A stretch of DNA of 64,000 nucleotides from Rhynchopus sp. YZ270_cl-10 (taxonomy: Eukaryota; Euglenozoa; Diplonemea; Diplonemida; Diplonemidae): the NCBI GenBank assembly GCA_964035575.1, contig OZ037858.1, positions 682,001 through 746,000 on the forward strand. Reading direction: 5' to 3'. The position numbers and the translations under genes are program-made. Position 1 is the first letter of the stretch. Each line of letters starts with the position of its first letter. Positions 1 to 9,584 of the stretch are shown here, piece by piece. The notes under the pieces were generated by a model. It was given only the letters and a program-made list of their open reading frames with translations, did no database searches and was not told the origin of the DNA.

Positions 1-1540
1 AACAAAAAAAGCGTTTATGTCTTCAAGGGTGAAGAAGAACAAGAAAAAGTGCACTCAAAAATAAAAATGCGCTTCCCTCAGTTTAATGTCAGGTCTGGGG
101 AATGGGTGTGTGCGTTATCAAGGTTTCAACCCCCCTCCCCATACGAATTTTTGAGCCTCTTTTTAAGAGTTGGCAGAAGAGAACAGGTGCAAATTTCTAC
201 ATGGGTAGGGCGACCCCCCAAAGTGATAGCAACAAAATGCTGACCTTACCAAACCTTCACCTCACGAAGGGTTGGCGAGAAATTCTTTTAAAATGATACC
301 CCTTCTACGCGATCACCTCCCCCCCCTTTTTTTGCGTTTTTTAAAAATCTATGGACGTTTGCTTTCCGCCCATATACCCCTTCATACTACGACCCCTTCT
401 CTTCCACTCTGCCTGAGTTGAGAAAAAAGGGACCAAAAAAAAATACCAAAAAAAAAAAAAATTTGTAAAAAAAAGTGATACTTTGTCGTAGTATATCAAC
501 ATACCAACCACCCCACCATCCCATTCTTTTTATTTTTATTACTTAAAAAGTCAGTTAGTGTTTTGTACTCCAAATGTTTTTTTGTTTTTGTTTTGTTTTG
601 TTCCTTTTGTCCCAAACGGAGAATACTTGTTGTGGCATTTACTTGTATTTTTTTTTTGTTTTGTTTTTTTGTTTTGAATTTATCCTAAGTTTGAATGTTA
701 TTAAAAAAAAGGAAGTACAGTCCACCCCTCTCCCATTTCCCTTTGTAGCCAAATCCCCCATTTTTTTTCCCCCTCCAAAAACTTCTCGCAGTAAGTTGTT
801 TTGCATTGTTGCCATGATTTTCCTAAAGTGAGTTTTTTTTTGTTGTGGCGCAAAATCCGCAAAACAGCATTAAAAAACTACTTCAATGGTAAATCCTTCA
901 GGAGGCAACAATGGGGTTGTGTTGCAAGAGAAGGAGTGTCTTTTTTTTTAAATACGCTAATAAAAAAAAAAAAACACACAATTTTGTAAAGCCTGATTAT
1001 CCCCCGTCACCATTCCCCCTACCCCCCCCCGCAACGTGAGACCATTGCCCCTTGGAGTGGCAATAAAACAAGTTCAAAAAAAAAAAGCAAAAAAAAAAGA
1101 AAAAAATGGTACTTTTATTAGCGCCCTTTGTGTATGGATCCCCATTAGCGCTTACTCAAAACCCCCAGGACCCCACGGGGGTCCCCCAAAAAAAAATAAA
1201 AAACACACACTGTACTGCTTTCTTCAAAAAAAACAAAAAAAAAAAACTTCAAACTTTCAAAAAAAAATATGGTGGGGAGGGAAGCTGAAGGGCAGCAGGA
1301 TTTTTTTTCAAAAAAAAAAAAATGCAAGGAGGGGAAAAAAGAGATCCAAAGGAAAAAATGAAGCAACAAAAAGGGGGGGTAAAAAAATCCACAGCAACTA
1401 TTTTTCATTTTGGGTTGAACAGACAAAAATAAATGGATATTCTCCCCTCTTTTTTTTTAAACCTCCTATATCCCATTTGCTCTTTTTTCCCTCAGCCGGA
1501 AACTACGCCATAGGCCTGAGATTATTTCTCTCCATTTCTC
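1..1540. other. Gene-free AT-rich flank
   Basis: No coding region can be supported. The stretch is dominated by A and T homopolymer runs of 8-13 bases and C-rich clusters. Lysine/phenylalanine-rich open frames here, for example about 1036-1581, are what homopolymer runs produce and have no recognisable domain. The first exon or leader of the downstream antiporter could lie here but is not identifiable. Confidence 0.6.
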
Positions 1541-1655
1541 TTACCGATGCGAACGTACTCCTTCTATTTGCTCTCTTTTAAGGATCCTGTGAAGAAAAAC
1601 CGTGGCTATTACCTAGTGATAGTAGTCTATAATCAAACAAAATCTTACCGATGCG
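1541..1655 (+). repeat. Dispersed repeat family D, copy 1
   Basis: This copy shares the core GGATCCTGTGAAGAAAAA, preceded by a TACTCCTTCT-like tract and followed by a TAGTCTATAATCAAACAAAA-like tail. Related copies lie at about 21095-21195, inside intron 1 of the spartin-like gene, and at about 46405-46505, between genes. The alignment was made by eye and the ends are approximate. Confidence 0.6.
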
Positions 1656-1850
1656 AGGAAGCGGGTGGATGGCATATCAGATGTTATCCTTGAAATAGAA
1701 GGGAATTTATGGTTGTGGGTTGCTCTCCTACCCCCTCTCCTGGTGTTATGGTCACGCCAAGGTACACCGTATTGAGGCTATTTAAAATTCCATTTTATGG
1801 CAAATGTATTCCCCCCCTGCAGGCATGAGCTGATAGAATCAGTTGAAAAG

Positions 1851-3155
1851 ATGGTTGTGTTTGGCAACGAGCTGTATGCGATTGGGTTTATCGCATCGTT
1901 GTGGATAACCGAGAAGGTTGCAGTTAAGATGGGATTGTCGCCGTTGGTGGCAAATATTGTGTTCGGTATTCTTTTGGGCCCTGCCTTGGCTGATATGGTG
2001 CCCTATCCAGATGCGTTCAAATTGTTTGGCAAACTGGGCATTTTATTGCTCATTGTTGATGGCACGCTAACAATTGATATGAACGAGGTCAAAAAAATCG
2101 GAGTGCGTGCACTATTGGCAGCTGCGCTTGGTGTAGCAGGACCTGTTGGACTGTGTATGTTGTTTGTCTCTGTCGTTTTTGGACGGAGTTGGAAAACTGG
2201 GTTGGCAACTGGTGCTGCGATTGCCCCAACGTCATTAGGGTTTTCTGCAAAGCTTTTGCAGGAAAGCAACCAATTGACAAGCAGTTTGGGGCAACTCATT
2301 TGCGTTGCAGCTGTGTTTGACGACGTCATTTCGTTGTGCCTGCTTTCGGAACTGAAAGTGATCAATGGGGACAGCCAGGGTGCGTGGGACATTGCACGGC
2401 CGTTAGTAGCCTCTGCTGGGTCCATCCTGATAGGCGCTGTGTTCGCGCTGTTGATAATGCCCCGTCTCCTGCCGACCCTCCTGCAGGCTCTCCCCGAGGA
2501 TGCAAAGCTCCGCGGCTACATCCTCCTCTTCCTCCTCTTTGGGTTCAGCACTGCCTCCGCATTCCTCAGCGCGCTCGCAGGCTCAAGCGATCTCCTCGGA
2601 TGCTTCTGCGGTGTGCTCCCCTTCTCAGAGTACAGCGAAGTCAAATCAGCGTGGAAACGGTTTGGCCTCCCTAAGGTTGTCGGCTGGGGTGGACGCCTCT
2701 TCTTTGCAAGCACAATCGGCTTTGGCGTGCCCAAGGTGAAGGCCGGGAGTGGGAATCTTCTTGATGGGGAGGCATTGTGGAAGGGGTTGGTTCTAGGGGC
2801 AGTGGGGTTGGTGGGGAAGTTTTTGGTTGGGCTTCTTGCGCACCCTCTGACGTGCGTGAACGCAGTAGTGTTCGGGTGGGCAATGCAGGGGAGAGGTGAG
2901 TTCTCCTTCATCCTTGCAGATGAATCCGCAACGGAAGGCCTCTTTGAAGAGAATACCAGCGACTTCCCGTCTGTGATCTGGGGGCTCCTCATCTGCTGCA
3001 TCAGTGCCCCGGTCTTCTTCAGATTTTCTCTGAAGTACGCCCCTGCGCCTGTCACCTCCCCATCCATAGCAGCATCGTTACCGACAATAGAAGATGAAGC
3101 CGTTCGTGGGGTAACCACAAACCCTCTTGGAAGTGGCTATCACGAAGAGGCGTAG
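1851..3155 (+). CDS. CPA2-type cation/proton antiporter
   Basis: Predicted integral membrane exchanger of the monovalent cation:proton antiporter-2 superfamily (KefB/NapA-like), swapping Na+ or K+ for H+. The 434 residues are almost continuous hydrophobic helices. The core carries an acidic pair in FDDVISL, like the ion-binding Asp motif of the family, and an RGEFSFIL segment typical of the last core helices. A soluble tail of about 40 residues ends the protein with no TrkA/RCK regulatory domain. Start choice: an in-frame ATG also exists at 1797, but a strong acceptor-like sequence (C-tract plus TGCAG, ending 1822) lies between the two, so the first ATG is probably removed by cis- or trans-splicing and 1851 is preferred. 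An out-of-frame ATG at 1825 is followed at once by stops. Ion specificity cannot be told. Confidence 0.85.
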   Translation: MVVFGNELYAIGFIASLWITEKVAVKMGLSPLVANIVFGILLGPALADMVPYPDAFKLFGKLGILLLIVDGTLTIDMNEVKKIGVRALLAAALGVAGPVGLCMLFVSVVFGRSWKTGLATGAAIAPTSLGFSAKLLQESNQLTSSLGQLICVAAVFDDVISLCLLSELKVINGDSQGAWDIARPLVASAGSILIGAVFALLIMPRLLPTLLQALPEDAKLRGYILLFLLFGFSTASAFLSALAGSSDLLGCFCGVLPFSEYSEVKSAWKRFGLPKVVGWGGRLFFASTIGFGVPKVKAGSGNLLDGEALWKGLVLGAVGLVGKFLVGLLAHPLTCVNAVVFGWAMQGRGEFSFILADESATEGLFEENTSDFPSVIWGLLICCISAPVFFRFSLKYAPAPVTSPSIAASLPTIEDEAVRGVTTNPLGSGYHEEA

Positions 3156-3332
3156 TCTGGGGTGGGTGGGTTGGGGGGGGTAGATGACCTTCCGGTTGTC
3201 TGTTTAGGGGTGGGGTGTAGTGGGGTTGTGGGAGTGGGTCATGAAAACTATGGAAGTGATAGGTTCCACCCCCCAGACCTTACCCACTCTGATCGTTTTG
3301 AACACAAGACACTTGACAGAGGAACATACACA

Positions 3333-4049
3333 ATGGAAGGACCTTCGATGGATGAAGAGTACGACGAGGAATACGACGACGAAGAGGAAGACGAGGATGC
3401 CGAGCCACGCGTCAAGAAGAACGCATTTGCGCTCGTCATGATGGCGTTGCTGCAGCTTGGCATCTCCGCCACAATGCTCTACCTCGCAAAGCGGTACAGA
3501 CACTCCCAGGATAGGTACAACGTGAGAGACATCTTCAGTGGTTCTGTGGGCCTCATCACAGGGTGTGTTGGTATTGCAGCAGGTGTCGCTAAGATCGAGC
3601 TGCTTACCCGGATGTACTTCGTGCTGCAGCTGTGGCTTCTCTCCACATCCACCGGGTATCTGTACTTCACAAACAGGCAGGACATCTCGTACCAGCGTTT
3701 GTGTGACCCGTATATGTCGTACACAGATGAAATCTCCTCATACGAATGCAGATCTGAGATGGCAGCGAACCATGCGAAGCTGGCCCTTGCGGCGTCTGGG
3801 TTGCTTCTTTCGTTGGCAGCTTGTCTCGTAGCGTTTGACTTTGAAGACGCACTTGATGACTTGTCCGACCAAAGGAAGGCAGAACGACTTGTCGAAGAGA
3901 TGGACAAATGCGATGACGAGCAAGACTTGTGTGGGTTTGTCATGGACGAGTCGCAGTTCCCGTCAAACGCAGGCGACCTGGGTTCACCCTTCAAGGATGA
4001 AAACGAGCGAATACCCGAGGCAAAGTTCAAGGATGATGTGGCCGACTGA
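3333..4049 (+). CDS. Acidic four-helix membrane protein, function unknown
   Basis: Not recognised as a named family. The 238-residue product starts with a very acidic segment (Asp/Glu-rich, residues about 6-26). Four hydrophobic segments follow, at roughly residues 30-55, 70-90, 94-113 and 148-170, and the tail is charged and acidic. N and C termini are both predicted cytoplasmic because both are strongly charged. The loop between helices 3 and 4 has two cysteines (around CDPYMSYTDE and YECRSE) that could form a disulfide, as in tetraspan proteins, but the CCG motif of true tetraspanins is absent. The ATG at 3333 is chosen over upstream in-frame codons because it directly precedes the acidic start and follows an AG-ended tract. 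GC-rich third positions match neighbouring genes. Confidence 0.75.
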   Translation: MEGPSMDEEYDEEYDDEEEDEDAEPRVKKNAFALVMMALLQLGISATMLYLAKRYRHSQDRYNVRDIFSGSVGLITGCVGIAAGVAKIELLTRMYFVLQLWLLSTSTGYLYFTNRQDISYQRLCDPYMSYTDEISSYECRSEMAANHAKLALAASGLLLSLAACLVAFDFEDALDDLSDQRKAERLVEEMDKCDDEQDLCGFVMDESQFPSNAGDLGSPFKDENERIPEAKFKDDVAD

Positions 4050-4078
4050 GGCAAAATATTGCCTATTTCCGTTTTCGC

Positions 4079-4236
4079 TTTTACCGTATTTGTATTGTAT
4101 TTTTTTGTCACCTCATGAAGGAGGAAATATAAACAAATCATTTTGAAGAGCCACGCCTCACCACACACGTCGAGATGTGTACGTTTCACCACAACCTCTC
4201 CCATGGGGTTTTTCGTGTGAGTGTTAAGTTTCTGTT
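4079..4236 (+). repeat. Dispersed repeat family C, copy 1 (3' flank)
   Basis: Starts about 30 bases after the stop codon of the membrane protein. It matches about 50087-50245 in intron 1 of the CCT theta gene: both share TTTGTCACCTCATGAAGGA, a purine-rich AAACAAA stretch, CATTTTGAA, CCATGGG and GTGTTA(C/A)GTTTCT in the same order and orientation. The middle part has diverged. One copy intronic and one in a 3' flank argues for a mobile or recurrent origin. Confidence 0.6.
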
Positions 4237-5695
4237 TCCTCCCTGTTCGGATTTTCCCACCAGTTTTGGACCTCTTCTTCAACAGTGTATTGCAACGGTT
4301 CTTTCCAGCACCGGGCAATAGGTGTATATTTCTTACCCCGAATAGTGTTTTGGGTTTATTTTTCACAAGACAAGCCAGAAAAAAGAGATTGAACCCTTTG
4401 TACCCCCCTCATTTACCTCAAGTTGTGCCTTCAGGTGGCGTTAAAAGCATTTTCCGGGGGGCCTGATGGGGGCTGATGGGGGCTTGCATCATACCAGGCA
4501 GTTTGGTGGGGCGTTGAAGACGGTTTTCTTCACATTAGTGTGAAATGACGATGTCATGCTGCTTAGCACAGAGGGGGCTGCCACCCTGGGTGAGGTGTCC
4601 TATGTGGACTCTTAAGGTTGGAACTGAGTCACTGAGGCTGCAGTGCGTTTCGCAAGCAGCTGAGTGTTCCCCGCTGTCCATCTGCTGCCCGGCCGTTATG
4701 GGTGGTGCGTATTCGTAACTATTTATGATTACGCCATGGATAGCCGGTACTCTCTGTCTCATGTGTCCTCCAGGATCCTAGCAATGACGTACGAAGTGTT
4801 GTCAACATGTTGTCATCACGTCTGGGAGAGGGATCGTAAACCCTTGGGGGGTGTGGGAGGGGTAAAGGTGTGGAGGGGCTGGGGTTGTGTAATGAGGGCG
4901 TCCTTTTCAGCGTCGGTGTTGGAAGTGGAGTGTGAAAGGACCTCGCCCTGAGATCTTCTCCCTCCTTCCTCCTGCCAGCTGTGGGGGTGCGGTAGGCGTG
5001 TCCCTCATGCTCATTGTATTGCGCACAGTGTGATGTATTCAGCACAACGTCTCCCTCCTGTTAGGTGATGACTGTGCGGATGCCTGCAAGCGTGCACGAC
5101 AGCACTTTGACACCGTCGGCTTCATTGGCTGCATTTCACGTTGGGGTCGATGCGTGGGGTGGGTGGGTTGCTGGTCGTGGCTGTTGTGTTGCATATGTCA
5201 GGCTGTCTCCCGATGGAGTGTAGTGGGAAGGGTGGCCGCTGGTCCTTGTGAGGCTGTTGGGCTACTACTGGGATACTAGGGTGCTGGGGATGGGATGGGT
5301 ATGGGTCTGGGATGCTGTCCGTATTCAACGGAACGACCTCTCCGCCCCAGGGAGCCGTTCTAGTGAGTTGTACTGTCCTCGCCTAGTTCCTGACCCCAGG
5401 ATCGAAGTGGGATGTTGGGATAAGAAAGCAACAGCGATGGACCGGTGAGTGAACAGGGAAGAGGAAGGAGTCCAAGCCTGAACCGGCTGCTTATTGGGGT
5501 GTGGGGAATGTTTGGGGTGGGTACTAGGGTGTTGCAAAGCCCTTTAGGCGTGAAGAGGAATGATTCACAAACGATTGTGTCCTCTTCAGTCTGCTTCAGG
5601 CGTGTGTGTGCCTACGCTTCTTGAGTTGTACGCATTATCAACCACTACAGTGTTATGTTTTTGTGAGGAGGTTTTACAAAAAGTAGAGGGGAAAT
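4237..5695. other. Intergenic, G/T-rich, no gene seen
   Basis: About 1.45 kb without a supportable gene. From about 4450 to 5640 the + strand is unusually G/T-rich and poor in the A/T homopolymers seen in other spacers, so it differs in composition from them. Several minus-strand open frames of 70-108 codons (for example 4719-5045) are proline/serine/threonine-rich with no domain and are not accepted. It may be a long 5' untranslated region or leader of the next gene. Confidence 0.5.
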
Positions 5696-7354
5696 ATGCA
5701 AAGGACAATGCTGAACCTGCCTGATGACAGCATCCTGTGCATAGCGCAATTTTTGGATTTCGAATCCTTCCGGCATTTCAGGGATTGCAGCGGCAGAGTG
5801 CGTAGGGGGTTGGAGGGTTTGAGGCGACGTTGCATCAATCTTGCGAACACCCCGCCACGCAATGCATTGAGGCTTCTGCAGAAGATTGCGAGCAGTGAGG
5901 GTGATGAGTACGAATCACTGCTCTCGCTTAATATACATGGTCTTCCGGCTGACATTAATTTGCTTGTTGTTTGCATCAGCAACAAATGCAAGCGGCTTCA
6001 GGTGTTGAATTTGCAGCACTGCCCTAAGGTTGATAGCAAAACTGTGCTGCACATTGCGGCCCATCTTAAGGAACACTTGAGGGAGATCTCTTTGTGGGAG
6101 ACAGGTGTGCAAGGGTCTGGCATCAGCAAGGCGGCGCTCCTGACGTTGGTGACGGAGTGCACCCGCCTGGAAGTGGTCGACTTCAGGGGACAGGCCAACG
6201 TCGACGATGAAGTCATTGCAGCCCTTGCCAGCAACAGACGCCTCCAACGCATCTCCGTTGCCGGCACAGCCATGACCTCTGCAGGCCTCAACGCACTGAC
6301 AACAGACTGCAGCGACTGCATCGTACGACTGGGCTGCATCGGTCTGGTGCCTCCCTTCTCAGGTGTAACAGAGAAATGCATTGTACACGGAAGAGAGTTG
6401 CGCGAGCTGCAGGTCGGTTTCAGCTATGCACCGATTTGGATTGATTTCGAACGGTGTCCAAATCTTGAGTTTCTTGGGGTATCCCGGGGTGGGGGGAGCA
6501 CAGAGCTGTCAAATCTGGGCGACTGGAGCAAGCTGAAGATGACCTCCGTGAGACAGATCACTCTAGACAACTGTTCGTACTTTGCCGAGGAGGTGCTGGC
6601 TGCGTTGTACGAGGTGGCTGACAGGCTTGAGAACATTTCGCTTACATTTGTTGACCGCGATATCAAGAAGATCCTAGCACGTTGCGTCAACCTTCGCCAA
6701 ATCGCTGTGTACAACCCCGACGACGAGCTGATCAACATCCTCTCTCTTCTGCCACGCCTCACACACATCCGCTTCATGTCAATGCTCCCATCGACCCTGA
6801 GCGTCGTGAGCAACGACAGCGCTACGTCGTTTGCGTTCCCCTCTCTGACACACCTCTCCTTAGACATACGAGAGGACATCGACGACCCTGTTGACGACGC
6901 CGTCGCTGCCATCAAGAACATGACGCACCTGGAGGGGCTGTACCTCGGGGGCAGCAGCTGGGGGGAGCACATCCGCGATGTTCTGCAGGGTCTTCCGCGC
7001 ATGCTGAAGCAGCTCTCTTTAGAGGAGGTGGAGGGAGGGGTGGTGGACCTCATTGGGTCGTTTCAGGGGCTCGAACGTTTGTACCTTCCCGCTTCACAGA
7101 AGACGCCTGATCTGATTAAAGTGGTGGCAAGCCTTCCTAACCTACAGGTCTTTGGCGAGAGGTGCGGCAGAGGCAACATGGGAACTATTTTTTCACGTTG
7201 GACACTCATAAAAGACTCAGACGGAGGGGGCCGGTACCTCCGTTGTCACGAACCACACGGATACTTTGAAAGCTCTGTTATCAAAGGGTTTGACGAGTTT
7301 TTAACGCTTCTCAACGAAGACATTGACCCATTTTTCCCTATCGCGTACGTCTAA
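5696..7354 (+). CDS. F-box-like leucine-rich-repeat protein
   Basis: Likely substrate receptor of an SCF ubiquitin ligase. The 552-residue protein opens with an F-box-like motif at residues about 5-40 (LPDDSILCIAQFLDFESFRHF), the surface that would bind SKP1. Leucine-rich repeats of the cysteine-containing/AMN1 subtype follow at about residues 95-205 (for example LQVLNLQHCPKVD and LEVVDFRGQANVDDE). A second LRR-like block spans about 340-480 (LTHLSLDIRED, LEGLYLGG, LKQLSLEEVEGG). No catalytic residues or membrane segments are seen. The ATG at 5696 is the first in frame after stops and sits six residues before the F-box. Substrate unknown. The F-box assignment rests on pattern and position only. 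Confidence 0.75.
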   Translation: MQRTMLNLPDDSILCIAQFLDFESFRHFRDCSGRVRRGLEGLRRRCINLANTPPRNALRLLQKIASSEGDEYESLLSLNIHGLPADINLLVVCISNKCKRLQVLNLQHCPKVDSKTVLHIAAHLKEHLREISLWETGVQGSGISKAALLTLVTECTRLEVVDFRGQANVDDEVIAALASNRRLQRISVAGTAMTSAGLNALTTDCSDCIVRLGCIGLVPPFSGVTEKCIVHGRELRELQVGFSYAPIWIDFERCPNLEFLGVSRGGGSTELSNLGDWSKLKMTSVRQITLDNCSYFAEEVLAALYEVADRLENISLTFVDRDIKKILARCVNLRQIAVYNPDDELINILSLLPRLTHIRFMSMLPSTLSVVSNDSATSFAFPSLTHLSLDIREDIDDPVDDAVAAIKNMTHLEGLYLGGSSWGEHIRDVLQGLPRMLKQLSLEEVEGGVVDLIGSFQGLERLYLPASQKTPDLIKVVASLPNLQVFGERCGRGNMGTIFSRWTLIKDSDGGGRYLRCHEPHGYFESSVIKGFDEFLTLLNEDIDPFFPIAYV

Positions 7355-7765
7355 AAAAGGCGCTACTAACTCCCCTCAACAGGGAGAGATAGGAAGGGTT
7401 ATGGGTGGGTGGGTTTGTCTAACAAAGGGTTACTGTTGAATAGAAGGGTGAATATGGGTGGGTAATTACAATGGGGAAAAAGAGAACTGGCCTAACATAG
7501 TACACGCTACCCTCCTTTTCCCCCTGTAGGTGGTGCTAAAGCGATGGGAGTATGTGTATATGAATCTGCAAGTGTCCTAGCCCCGGGTGACATTGAGCGC
7601 AGAATCCACCTCTTGGTGAATGACTGTCAATGCAATAATACAGTATTTGCTCTTAAAAAATAACTTTGTAATGAGACCTCCCCTCCCTCCCTCCCCCACC
7701 ACAAAATATTACACATCACACCCTTTTCTTCAGGGCATCCATAAACAACAAAAAAAAAGTACACA
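7355..7765. other. Intergenic spacer before uL2
   Basis: No gene is visible. It ends in a pyrimidine-rich stretch (7679-7733) closing with TTCAG about 30 bases before the uL2 start codon, a plausible cis- or trans-splice acceptor. Confidence 0.5.
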
Positions 7766-9275
7766 ATGGGAAAGTGCATCTTGTCGCAGCGTAAGGGAGC
7801 TGGCAGCATTTTCACTGCCCACACCCACAAGAGGAAGGTATGAGAATGGAGGATCCCTCTAACTAAAAAAAATCACCCCTCAAATTTTTCCACTCAAGAA
7901 AGTGTCACCACGGAATTTTTTCATACTTTACGTACGACCTACTGGAATGGATCTAATACTTTCTTCTTTCTCTTGTCTCATATCAAAATTCTCTTTTTCC
8001 TCCTAAGCACGAGAGGCTTGTCTCACTCCTTTTTTACTCTTCAATTTCTTACAGGGAGCCGCCAAGCTCCGTCCTCTGGACTTCGGAGAGCGTCGTGGAT
8101 TCGTTAAGGGAACTGTCCGCGAGATTGTCCACGACTCCGGACGTGGAGCCCCCATTGCCCTTGTGCAGTTCCGTCACCCGTACAAGTACAAGAGGATGCA
8201 GTACCGTATGCTTGCCATTGAGGGCATGCAGAGCGGTCAGTTCGTGTACTGCGGTAAGCGTGCCGAGCTTGCCATCGGAAACTGCCTGCCCCTGAAGATG
8301 GTCCCTGAGGGTTCCATTGTGTGCAACGTGGAGCTGAAGACTGGTGACCGTGGCGCCATGGTATGTGAGGACAAAAGGTGGGGTTATCTATTGATAATAG
8401 TTCAGGGTAACATTCGTTGCAATGTTTTTTTTTGTTCTTCGATCGGTGCTGTTTTCAATTTTTTTTATTCAATTTATTTGGTCCACCCCGTGTACCGGTC
8501 ATGTACTGTCATGAGAGGGTTTTTGTATTTCAAGCCAATATATTTTTTGAGGTGTTTGCCTTGTGAACTTCTATTATTACACGTTTCCCCCCCTCCCTGC
8601 AGGCCCGTTCCTCTGGAGAGTACTGCATCGTGATCTCCCAGCTCCCCGACCAGGAGCGTACCCGCATCAAGCTGCCGTCTGGTGAGAAGAAGTCCATCTC
8701 CTGGAACTGCCGTGCCATGGTATGCCCCGTTACACAGCTGCACCACGCCAACCGACAGTGTCGTTGGCGATTACCTACTTCCACACACACACCCGTTTTT
8801 TTTTCTCTCCATCGGGCCTCACATCTTTATTTATTACTCGAAACCACCATCATGGGGTTTTTCTTCTGATGGTTGTTTCTGTTAAAATGCAACATTGTGT
8901 TTAGGGGTGCCTAAGGTGGGCGCTTAGGTTCATCTTACAATTTTTTTTTGCTTTTTTCCTTCCCCCCAATTCGTCAACTCTGAACCCCCCTTTTCCCTTT
9001 TGTAGATCGGAATCATCGCGGGAGGAGGACGTACCGAGAAGCCGCTCCTGAAGGCTGGTGCCGCCCACCACGCCGCCAAGGCCAAGAGGAAGTGCTGGCC
9101 TACCATTCGTGGTGTGGCACGTAACCCGGTGGAGCACCCCCACGGAGGAGGAAACCATCAGCACGTGGGACACCCGACCACCGTGAAGCGCTCCTGCCCC
9201 CCCGGACAGAAGAGAGGTCTGATCGCGGCCCGCCGCACTGGTCGCCACCGTGGAGGACAGAAGAACGAGAAATAA
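7766..9275 (+). CDS. RPL8: Large-subunit ribosomal protein uL2 (RPL8), 4 exons
   Basis: Structural protein of the cytosolic 60S subunit next to the peptidyl-transferase centre. Exons by splicing logic: 7766-7837, 8055-8360, 8603-8719, 9006-9275, giving 254 residues, normal for eukaryotic uL2. All three introns are phase 0. Donors are GTATGA, GTATGT and GTATGC; acceptors are ACAG, GCAG and GTAG. The C-terminal [14 protein letters not shown] segment contains the conserved histidine region of uL2, and [14 protein letters not shown] and [26 protein letters not shown] stretches confirm the family. Intron 2 carries a repeat-A copy; introns 1 and 3 carry repeat-B-like hairpins. Codon choice is strongly biased to C/G-ending codons, as expected of a highly expressed gene. 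Confidence 0.97.
8001..8026 (+). repeat. Repeat B hairpin in uL2 intron 1
   Basis: CCTAAGCACGAGAGGCTTG forms a stem (TAAGC with GCTTG, the last pair G-T) around the loop ACGAGAG, about 30 bases before the 3' splice site. It is the same core as the intergenic copy at 36241. Confidence 0.6.
8479..8553 (+). repeat. Repeat A copy in uL2 intron 2
   Basis: Degenerate copy of the family best seen at 42384-42496 and 62680-62792. It has CCACCCC, a GTAC stem around CGGTCAT, then GAGAGGGTTTTTGTATTTCAAGCCAA and a T-rich end. Confidence 0.6.
8909..8941 (+). repeat. Repeat B hairpin in uL2 intron 3
   Basis: CCTAAGGTGGGCGCTTAGG folds as a six-base stem (CCTAAG/CTTAGG) with a seven-base loop, followed by TTCATCTTACAA and a T-run. 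The loop differs entirely from the common ACGAGAG, but the stem and flanking TTCATCTTA are kept. Confidence 0.6.
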
Positions 9276-9584
9276 GTGACTTGATCAAATCTGTTAGCTG
9301 AGTCGTGAAGCCCACCCCCCAACCCTCCCCTGGTACCAAACTGCATTGAAGGCTTAGTGATTTCCACTGCACACCCCAAGGTGTCTGCCTCAAAACAATA
9401 AAGTACGTCATGCGCACAAAAAAGTGCGCAAAAGTGCAGCGAAAGTATATCATTTTGAAAAAAGTACCCCCCACCCGCCTTCCCATTTTTCACATCCTTC
9501 CATCCTTTTCACTAAGCTCGAGGCTTGGGTTATTCCCCTTTCATTCTCCCCAAAACATCTATTCAAGCAGACATCAGTGGCATA

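Noticed and set aside
1036-1581. 181-codon lysine-rich frame near the left edge
   Set aside because: Composed of translated A-runs, with no domain and AT-rich non-coding composition.
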